This document shows, one piece after another, positions 1 through 5,173 of a DNA stretch of 7,760 nt. How positions within the stretch are numbered: the stretch's first letter is position 1; each line of letters begins with the position of its first letter. This DNA is from Clostridiales bacterium UBA6363 (GTDB lineage Bacteria; Bacillota; Clostridia; UBA1381). Position numbers and translations under genes: made by a program. The notes beneath the pieces were generated by a model. That model saw only the letters and a program-made list of their open reading frames with translations, had not been told where the DNA came from and did not search any database. The DNA lies in assembly GCA_002438865.1 (NCBI GenBank), contig DJRJ01000019.1, positions 1 to 7,760 of the forward strand, in the 5' to 3' direction.

Positions 1-14
1 ACAGGCTTATTTTT

Positions 15-914
15 TTAGCGTTCTTCCAATGAATGAATAATATCCGTAACAATTGCATTGCACGGGGCGGATAAACCGTATTTTTCCGCCATACGCACGA
101 CTGCGCCGTTTATTGCGTCTACCTCCGTTTTTCTTCCGCTTTTGCAATCCTGGTACATTGAGGAATACCCGTCACATGTGGCGGCGCTTGTTCGGCGTAT
201 ACTCTCAACCACTTCGGCAAAATCAAAGCGTTGCCCGTCCGCACGGGCAACGGCTATCGCCTCTTTTATCAGCCGTTCAGTAAACGGAACAGCTGACAGG
301 CACTCGTTCATATACCCGTTTTTCATTCCCGTAATTGCGGTAAACGGATTTATCGCCAGATTAATAAACAGCTTGCTCCACATAATATGCCGAATATCGT
401 CCGAAACCTCCGTTTCAAAGCCCGCATTTTTTAAAACCGCCGCCGTCTTTTGCAGAATTTTCTCCGAAGCACCGCCTATTACCGTCACGCCCGTTCCGCC
501 ATGGCGGCACACACCGGGGCGCACAAGCGTTGAATTGTGTCTGCTTGTACCGGCTATTATATTTTCCGAACCGCTTTGCTTTGCGATTGCGCTGTCGTTT
601 CCCATACCGTTTTGCAAAGTCATAATCACGGTGTTTTTGCCTATTGTTCTTATATTCTGCCCAATCACCTCCGCTGTGTACGGCGACTTTACAAAAACAA
701 TCGCCAAATCGGAAATATCGTCATATTCTCCCGAAAGGTACGCTTTTGCATAAAATTTTTTCTCACCGCCTTTTTCCTCAACGGTAATTCCGTTTTGATT
801 TATACAATCAACAGTTTCTGTTGATATGTCTATCATAGCGACCTCATTGTTTCGGCTCAGATATGCGCCGTAGAGCAATCCCATCGCCCCGGCTCCCATA
901 ACAGTAATTTTCAT
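15..914 (-). CDS. panE: 2-dehydropantoate 2-reductase (ketopantoate reductase) family protein
   Basis: The 299-residue product fits the PanE/ApbA family, cytoplasmic enzymes that reduce ketopantoate to pantoate with NADPH in pantothenate (coenzyme A) synthesis. The N-terminal Rossmann fold opens with the nucleotide-binding motif GAGAMG (residues 7-12). K76 in FVKSPYT and LQNGMG (100-105) are typical cofactor or substrate positions. The C-terminal helical domain has WSKLFINLAINPFTAI, whose K181, N185 and N189 align with the E. coli catalytic lysine and asparagines. SSMYQD near 251-256 and the glutamate in GRKTEVDAING (E264) match the substrate-binding Ser and Glu. I chose the ATG at 914 because CGGAG (921-925, minus strand) lies 6 bases upstream and the protein then begins directly with MKITVMGAGAMG; an upstream in-frame ATG at 935 would add seven residues without a comparable site. 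No panB, panC or panD is adjacent, so a paralogue reducing another 2-oxo acid is possible. The family assignment is firm, the substrate less so. Confidence 0.88.
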   Translation of the reverse strand: MKITVMGAGAMGLLYGAYLSRNNEVAMIDISTETVDCINQNGITVEEKGGEKKFYAKAYLSGEYDDISDLAIVFVKSPYTAEVIGQNIRTIGKNTVIMTLQNGMGNDSAIAKQSGSENIIAGTSRHNSTLVRPGVCRHGGTGVTVIGGASEKILQKTAAVLKNAGFETEVSDDIRHIMWSKLFINLAINPFTAITGMKNGYMNECLSAVPFTERLIKEAIAVARADGQRFDFAEVVESIRRTSAATCDGYSSMYQDCKSGRKTEVDAINGAVVRMAEKYGLSAPCNAIVTDIIHSLEER

Positions 915-955
915 ATTTATCTCCGTTCCTTGCACCGCATATTTTTCATACTGTT

Positions 956-983
956 ATTATACACCCAAATCACAAATTTACAA
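956..983 (-). promoter_or_regulatory. Candidate sigma-A promoter for the panE-like gene
   Basis: On the minus strand TTGTAA (978-983) is followed after 16 bases by a perfect TATAAT (956-961). Transcription would start near 949, about 35 bases before the ATG at 914. It is back to back with the promoter of the glycoside hydrolase gene. This was found by reading only; the -10 is perfect, while the -35 matches four of six positions. Confidence 0.6.
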
Positions 984-1005
984 TACATAATTTAGGCAAA
1001 ATTTG
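973..1005. repeat. AT-rich inverted repeat between divergent promoters (possible operator)
   Basis: CAAATTT at 973-979 and AAATTTG at 999-1005 form a 7-bp inverted repeat separated by 19 bases. The right arm lies inside CAAAATTTG (997-1005), itself an odd-length palindrome. The element covers the -35 region of the minus-strand promoter and ends just before the -35 of the plus-strand promoter, so a bound protein could affect both genes. The sequence is AT-rich, and such short repeats can arise by chance. Confidence 0.3.
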
Positions 1006-1006
1006 A

Positions 1007-1035
1007 TTGACATAGCATTAATAAAATGGTAAACT
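1007..1035 (+). promoter_or_regulatory. Candidate sigma-A promoter for the glycoside hydrolase-lysR unit
   Basis: A perfect -35 hexamer TTGACA (1007-1012) is followed after a 17-base spacer by TAAACT (1030-1035). The -10 is preceded by TGG, giving the extended -10 form TGn. Transcription would start near 1042, leaving a leader of about 30 bases before the ATG at 1073. The leader holds the Shine-Dalgarno-like TAGGAG (1056-1061). Confidence 0.7.
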
Positions 1036-1072
1036 GTAGTTATACAAAATATACATAGGAGTTAAGTACAAA

Positions 1073-4000
1073 ATGGATAAAAACCTTTTCAAAAATCCCC
1101 CGGCAAAATTCAGGGGCGCACCGTTCTGGGGCTGGAACGGAAAAATTACCGAAAAAGAACTCGAAAGCCAGATAGAAACCTTTAAGAAAATGGGATTCGG
1201 CGGCTATCATATACACCCACGTACGGGAATGGACACCGCATATATGAGCGACGAATATATGCAGCTTGTAAAGTGCTGTGTGGAAAAAGGCAAATCCGAA
1301 GGAATGTACACATACCTGTATGATGAGGATCGCTGGCCGTCGGGCTTCGGCGGAGGACTTGTGACGAAAAATCCCGAATACCGTTCACGTCAGCTTTTGC
1401 TCACGCCCGTTTCGTATGCGGAATACGGAGAGGTCAATCCCGAGCCTAAATTCAGCGTAACAAATCAGCGTGCTGGAAACGGTCCTCTTGCGGCTTGCTA
1501 CGATATTGTACTTGACGAAAACGGATTTTTGAAATCGTTTGACAAAATAGGCGAAAACGATGCCGCAAAGGGTACAAAGTGGTATGCGTATGCGGAAACG
1601 GCGCTTCCCTCGCCGTGGTTTAACGGCTATACGAACGTTGATGTGCTTAACCCCGACGCAACGGACGAATTTATAAAGGTAACACATCAGCGCTATTACG
1701 AGGCTGTCGGAGAGGATTTCGGCAAATATATACCGTCGATATTCGGCGACGAGGCACAGGTAACTTTTAAGAAAATGCTTAACGCCCCGTTTGACAAAAC
1801 GGACGTAATCCTTGCATGGACTCCGAAAATGCCCGAAGAATACGAAAGCTTTTACAACGGCAATATTTTCGACATTCTCCCTCTGCTTGTATGGGAGGGT
1901 AACGGCTCTGCGGCGGCAAGATACCGCTATCATAATCTTGTTGCGGAGCTTTTTGCACGCAATTATATCGACAGAATAGGCAAATGGTGCCGTGAGCATA
2001 ACATAAAATTCACGGGGCATATGATAAGCGAAGGCTCGCTTGAGGGACAGACCTGCAACATAGGCGACGTTATGCGTGCATACAGAGGTCTTGCCGTTCC
2101 GGGCGTTGACATACTGGGCGACTGCGACGACTTCCTTTCAATCAAGCAGGTGGCAAGCTCGTCAAGACAGTTCGGCGCAAACGGCGTTCTTTCGGAGCTT
2201 TACGGCGTAACCGACTGGGATTTTGATTTCAGAGATCAGAAATATCAGGGTGACTGGCAGACGGCTTTGGGCGTAACACTGCGCTGTCACCACCTTTCGT
2301 GGTACACAATGGAGGGCGAGGCAAAGCGTGACTATCCCCCGACTCTCAACTATCAGGCTCCGTGGCACGAAAAATACAGTTATCTCGAAAATCATTACTC
2401 ACGCACAAATTATATACTCTCGCTCGGAAAACCCGATATAAAGATAGGTGTCTTAAATCCGATAGAGTCGCTTTGGGCGCATTTCGGAAACAAAATGCAG
2501 ACCTCATATGCGCAGAACGATATACAAAAAGCGTACGACTTTACCGTAAACACGCTTATGCGCAATAACATTGATTTCGACTGCATTTCGGAAGCAAATA
2601 TGGAGATGCTCTTCAAAGAAACTACTGACGGCACTCTTTGCCTTGGCGAGGAAAGCTACGAGGTGGTAATCCTCCCCGACTGCGAAACCCTGCGCAAATC
2701 CACACAGAAAATGCTTTCCGATTTTGAAAGCAAGGGCGGCAGACTTATATTTGTAGGGCAAACTCCGAAATACACGGACGGAGAAGAAACAAACGCATTT
2801 GCCGAAAGAGAAGCAATGCCGATGTTTGAAAACGTTCTTACCGAAAGCCTTGACAGGTACAGAAAGGTAAGAATATATTCCTCTTACGGCGCACCCTCGA
2901 ACAGATTTTTCCACAATCACATAAAATGCGCCGACAACACGGAGTATCTGTTTTTGGCAAGCAATGTGCGTCCGTCGGGAAAGCATAATGCGAAAGCGCA
3001 AAAATTTACGATATGCATAGACGGAAAATATTCGGCAGAGGTATGTGATACAATTTCAGGCGAAATATATCCCGTAAGTGCAGAGCATAAAAACGGCAGA
3101 ACATATATCGGATATGATTTTTACGACAGTATGAGTCTGCTCCTTAAACTCACACCGTCAGCCGATGAGGTGCATATAAGCAAAAAAGCGCCGTCAAAAG
3201 CCGTTCCTTTAAAAATATGCAATTATATGAATTATACGCTGTCCGAGCCTAACGTGCTTTTGCTCGACAAAGCGCAGTTCTCGCTTGACGGCGGAGAATT
3301 TACCGAAAACAAGGATATTCTTCTCGGCGACAACGAAATAAGAAAATCGCTCGGACTTCCGCTCAGAATGGACGTTGTTCTTCAGCCGTGGGTTGTTCCC
3401 GGCGTATACGATCACACGATTGTGATGAAGTTTGAATTTGAGAGCGAAATCGAGGTTTCGGACGCTTATTTTGCGGCGGAACACATAGAAAAATCGGAAA
3501 TAACCTTAAACGGCGAAAAGCTTGATAACGCAGTATGCGGTTATTACGTTGACAGAAGCATAAAGGAAATCAGACTCGGTACACTGAAAAAGGGCATAAA
3601 CACAATAACCGTAAAAATGCCGTTCGGTCAAAAATCCAATCTTGAAAACTGCTTTATCCTCGGCAATTTCGGCGTAAGCCTTTGCGGAGAGAGGGCAGTA
3701 ATAACAAAGATACCCGACAAGCTGTATTTCGGCGACGTATGCAAACAGGGGCTTCCGTTCTACGGCGGAAATATTACGTATCACGTAAAAGCGGACGGCG
3801 ATATAACCGTATCACACGTGAATTATATCGGCGCCGCCGCAGACGCAGACGGAGATATGTCGCTCACGTTTGCGCCGTACAGCGCAGACGTAAGCTGTAA
3901 GAACACAGTCGGCATAACCGTATACGGAAACCGATTTAATACGTTCGGCGCAGTGCATAACATATCGGGCAGACGGTTTGTATCGCATCCGAACGAATGG

Positions 4001-4090
4001 CGCACAAGCGGAGATGAGCGCTGTGAAACCTATGTTTTAAAGCCCTGGGGGCTTATGACCGAGCCTTTAATACTGAAACGGGGTGATTAA
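1073..4090 (+). CDS. GH106-like glycoside hydrolase (alpha-L-rhamnosidase-like), cytoplasmic
   Basis: This 1005-residue protein resembles the GH106-like family, large retaining or inverting hydrolases best known as alpha-L-rhamnosidases. The N-terminal catalytic region (about 1-450) carries PFWGWN (17-22), GGYHIHPRTG (43-52), YLYDEDRWPSG (81-91), IFGDEAQ (223-229), GHMISEG (315-321), SELYG (374-378) and an HHLSWYTMEG to KRDYPP stretch (406-423). The acidic residues in DEDR, GDEAQ, SEG and SELYG are candidates for catalytic or metal-binding roles; I cannot say which are which. Residues of about 455-600 look like a flavodoxin/GATase-like fold (VVILPDCETL then GGRLIFVG). The C-terminal part (about 720-1005) is beta-rich with a GH2-like sugar-binding sandwich (ITLNGEKL near 810, GINTITVKMP at 841-850). 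There is no signal peptide or membrane segment, so it should act inside the cell on imported oligosaccharide. RBS TAGGAG sits 11 bases before the ATG. lysR follows after three bases. Substrate specificity is not established by sequence. Confidence 0.82.
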   Translation: MDKNLFKNPPAKFRGAPFWGWNGKITEKELESQIETFKKMGFGGYHIHPRTGMDTAYMSDEYMQLVKCCVEKGKSEGMYTYLYDEDRWPSGFGGGLVTKNPEYRSRQLLLTPVSYAEYGEVNPEPKFSVTNQRAGNGPLAACYDIVLDENGFLKSFDKIGENDAAKGTKWYAYAETALPSPWFNGYTNVDVLNPDATDEFIKVTHQRYYEAVGEDFGKYIPSIFGDEAQVTFKKMLNAPFDKTDVILAWTPKMPEEYESFYNGNIFDILPLLVWEGNGSAAARYRYHNLVAELFARNYIDRIGKWCREHNIKFTGHMISEGSLEGQTCNIGDVMRAYRGLAVPGVDILGDCDDFLSIKQVASSSRQFGANGVLSELYGVTDWDFDFRDQKYQGDWQTALGVTLRCHHLSWYTMEGEAKRDYPPTLNYQAPWHEKYSYLENHYSRTNYILSLGKPDIKIGVLNPIESLWAHFGNKMQTSYAQNDIQKAYDFTVNTLMRNNIDFDCISEANMEMLFKETTDGTLCLGEESYEVVILPDCETLRKSTQKMLSDFESKGGRLIFVGQTPKYTDGEETNAFAEREAMPMFENVLTESLDRYRKVRIYSSYGAPSNRFFHNHIKCADNTEYLFLASNVRPSGKHNAKAQKFTICIDGKYSAEVCDTISGEIYPVSAEHKNGRTYIGYDFYDSMSLLLKLTPSADEVHISKKAPSKAVPLKICNYMNYTLSEPNVLLLDKAQFSLDGGEFTENKDILLGDNEIRKSLGLPLRMDVVLQPWVVPGVYDHTIVMKFEFESEIEVSDAYFAAEHIEKSEITLNGEKLDNAVCGYYVDRSIKEIRLGTLKKGINTITVKMPFGQKSNLENCFILGNFGVSLCGERAVITKIPDKLYFGDVCKQGLPFYGGNITYHVKADGDITVSHVNYIGAAADADGDMSLTFAPYSADVSCKNTVGITVYGNRFNTFGAVHNISGRRFVSHPNEWRTSGDERCETYVLKPWGLMTEPLILKRGD
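4080..4087 (+). promoter_or_regulatory. Ribosome binding site of lysR inside the hydrolase 3' end
   Basis: GGGGTGAT overlaps the last codons of the hydrolase gene and lies six bases before the lysR ATG. It resembles the Shine-Dalgarno consensus GGAGGTGAT. With only three bases between stop and start, translation of lysR is probably coupled to that of the hydrolase. Confidence 0.6.
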
Positions 4091-4093
4091 TAT

Positions 4094-5017
4094 ATGAATA
4101 TTCTGCATATGAAATATGCGGTTGAGGTTGCAAAATCGGGTTCACTCAACAAGGCGGCGGAAAGCCTTGCAATGAATCAGCCGAATTTGAGCCGTGCGAT
4201 AAAGGAACTCGAAAATTCGCTCGGCGTTGAGATTTTTACCAGAAGTGCAAAAGGTATGGTTTTAACGCCCGACGGGGAAACGTTTCTCCGCTATGCAAGC
4301 ACAATCTTAAAGCAGGTGGACGAAGTTGAAAATATGTTCAAAAACGCCGCACTGCACAAAAAGCGTTTTTCCATATCGGTACCGAGAGCAAGCTATATTT
4401 CGGACGCCTTTTCAAACTTTTCCCTTGCTCTTTGCAAAGAGAAAAACGTTGAGATATTCTATAAGGAAACAAATGCACAGCGTGTTATAAAGAATATACT
4501 TGAGGCGGACTATAACCTCGGCATACTGCGCTACGCCGAAAACTTTGACAAGTTCTATTCCGACCTTTTCAAAGAAAAAGGCTTAAGGCATGAGCTGATT
4601 ACGGAATTTAAGTATATTCTTCTTATGAATAAGAACAATCCGCTTGCAAAAAAGGATTTTATAACCTTTGAGGACCTCAAAGGCTATATAGAAATAGCGC
4701 ACGCCGACCCGTTTGTGCCATCGCTTCCGTTTGCAAGCGTGCGCAAAGAGGAGCTGCCCGACAACATAGACCGCAGGATATTTGTTTTTGAAAGAGCGAG
4801 CCAGTTCGATTTGCTCTCCAAAAATCCCGATACGTTTATGTGGGTCACTCCCTCGCCGAAAAGTCTGCTTGACCGTTTCGGTCTTGTGGAAAAGAAAAAT
4901 ACAGAAAACAACAGAATATACAGGGACGTAATTATCCATAAAAAGGACTATGTTCTCTCCGAGCTTGACAAGCTGTTTATATCGGAACTTTGCCGATCAA
5001 AGCGTGAGCTTTTTTAG
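4094..5017 (+). CDS. LysR-type transcriptional regulator
   Basis: The 307-residue product has the standard LysR layout. A winged helix-turn-helix occupies residues 1-60: SGSLNKAAESL, then NQPNLSRAIKELENSLGVEIF, then RSAKGMVLTPDG. A linker helix (about 62-90) follows, then a periplasmic-binding-protein-like effector domain (about 91-295). It should act as a tetrameric DNA-binding protein responding to a small ligand; the ligand cannot be read from sequence. The ATG at 4094 lies three bases after the hydrolase stop. Its likely ribosome site GGGGTGAT (4080-4087) is inside the last codons of that gene, which implies co-transcription and coupled translation. Starting here gives the usual MNxxxxxY LysR N-terminus; the next in-frame ATG (residue 6) would trim the first helix. 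Unlike classic LysR genes it is not divergent from its probable partner. Candidate targets are the 914-1072 region and the inverted repeat at 5019-5045. Confidence 0.93.
   Translation: MNILHMKYAVEVAKSGSLNKAAESLAMNQPNLSRAIKELENSLGVEIFTRSAKGMVLTPDGETFLRYASTILKQVDEVENMFKNAALHKKRFSISVPRASYISDAFSNFSLALCKEKNVEIFYKETNAQRVIKNILEADYNLGILRYAENFDKFYSDLFKEKGLRHELITEFKYILLMNKNNPLAKKDFITFEDLKGYIEIAHADPFVPSLPFASVRKEELPDNIDRRIFVFERASQFDLLSKNPDTFMWVTPSPKSLLDRFGLVEKKNTENNRIYRDVIIHKKDYVLSELDKLFISELCRSKRELF
4999..5015 (+). terminator. Weak candidate intrinsic terminator at the end of lysR
   Basis: AAAGC (4999-5003), loop GTGA, and GCTTT (5008-5012) run into further T residues, with the hairpin overlapping the last lysR codons and the TAG stop. 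The stem is only five pairs with two G-C pairs, so termination may be partial and some transcripts could read through into adhE. Confidence 0.35.
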
Positions 5018-5018
5018 C

Positions 5019-5045
5019 TATATCGAATTTTACATTACCGATATA
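5019..5045. repeat. Perfect 7-bp inverted repeat upstream of the adhE promoter (candidate LysR-type site)
   Basis: TATATCG (5019-5025) and CGATATA (5039-5045) are exact reverse complements separated by 13 bases, so the half-site centres are 20 bp apart, about two helical turns. The repeat centre (about 5032) is roughly 60 bp before the inferred adhE start (about 5093), close to the -65 position where LysR-type proteins usually bind. There is no T-run after the right arm, so a terminator reading is less likely. The regulator is unknown; the neighbouring LysR protein is the obvious candidate. Confidence 0.45.
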
Positions 5046-5057
5046 CGCAATAAACAT

Positions 5058-5086
5058 TTCCCAAGGTCCTGAAAGTATGTTAAAAT
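5058..5086 (+). promoter_or_regulatory. Candidate extended -10 promoter for adhE
   Basis: TTCCCA (5058-5063, four of six matches to the -35 consensus) is followed after 17 bases by TAAAAT (5081-5086). The -10 is preceded by TGT at 5078-5080, which supplies the extended -10 TGn motif and can offset the weak -35. The inferred start near 5093 gives a leader of about 80 bases. An overlapping TATTAT (5086-5091) is a possible alternative -10. Confidence 0.6.
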
Positions 5087-5094
5087 ATTATCAA
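5077..5094. promoter_or_regulatory. Putative Rex (redox-sensing repressor) operator over the adhE -10 box
   Basis: ATGTTAAAATATTATCAA matches the clostridial Rex consensus TTGTTAA-N4-TTAACAA at 12 of the 14 fixed positions; the mismatches are the first base and the fourth base of the right half. It covers the whole -10 hexamer and reaches the inferred start site, where bound Rex would block RNA polymerase. In Clostridia, Rex is known to repress adhE-type alcohol dehydrogenase genes until NADH rises relative to NAD+. The rex gene itself is not in the window. Confidence 0.62.
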
Positions 5095-5160
5095 TGTCGG
5101 AAATATTCTCTCCGGCAGCTGTATAAAAGGCTTTATCATTACGAATAAGCAACAATTTAC

Positions 5161-5167
5161 AAGGAGG
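5161..5167 (+). promoter_or_regulatory. Strong Shine-Dalgarno site of adhE
   Basis: AAGGAGG lies six bases before the ATG at 5174. It fully complements the anti-Shine-Dalgarno core and fixes the start of adhE. It suggests high translation, as expected for a major fermentative enzyme. Confidence 0.85.
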
Positions 5168-5173
5168 ATTATT

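Noticed and set aside
58..753. Plus-strand open frame of 231 codons antisense to the panE-like gene
   Set aside because: It lies entirely within the well-supported reductase gene on the other strand, has no convincing ribosome site and its translation is arginine/serine/isoleucine-rich without family motifs.
1041..1055. Direct repeat TATACA at 1041-1046 and 1050-1055 near the inferred hydrolase transcript start
   Set aside because: Six-base AT-rich repeats are expected by chance in such leaders, and the spacing or position suggests no known operator class.
1385..2020. Minus-strand open frame of 211 codons inside the glycoside hydrolase gene
   Set aside because: The hydrolase frame carries conserved motifs through this whole stretch; the antisense frame gives a basic, motif-free product typical of shadow frames.
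2504..3001. Minus-strand open frame of 165 codons inside the glycoside hydrolase gene
   Set aside because: It is a shadow of the middle domain of the hydrolase and shows no start signal or recognisable domain.
3830..3860. GC-rich Gly/Ala/Asp low-complexity stretch near the hydrolase C-terminus
   Set aside because: It is a short in-frame loop in a beta-rich domain, not a tandem repeat or a sign of an insertion.
5123..5150. Small alternative hairpins in the adhE leader (5123-5127 with 5132-5136, or 5130-5136 with 5145-5150)
   Set aside because: The stems are five or six mostly A-T pairs, one with a bulge. There is no leader peptide or T-run, so a riboswitch or attenuator is not supported.
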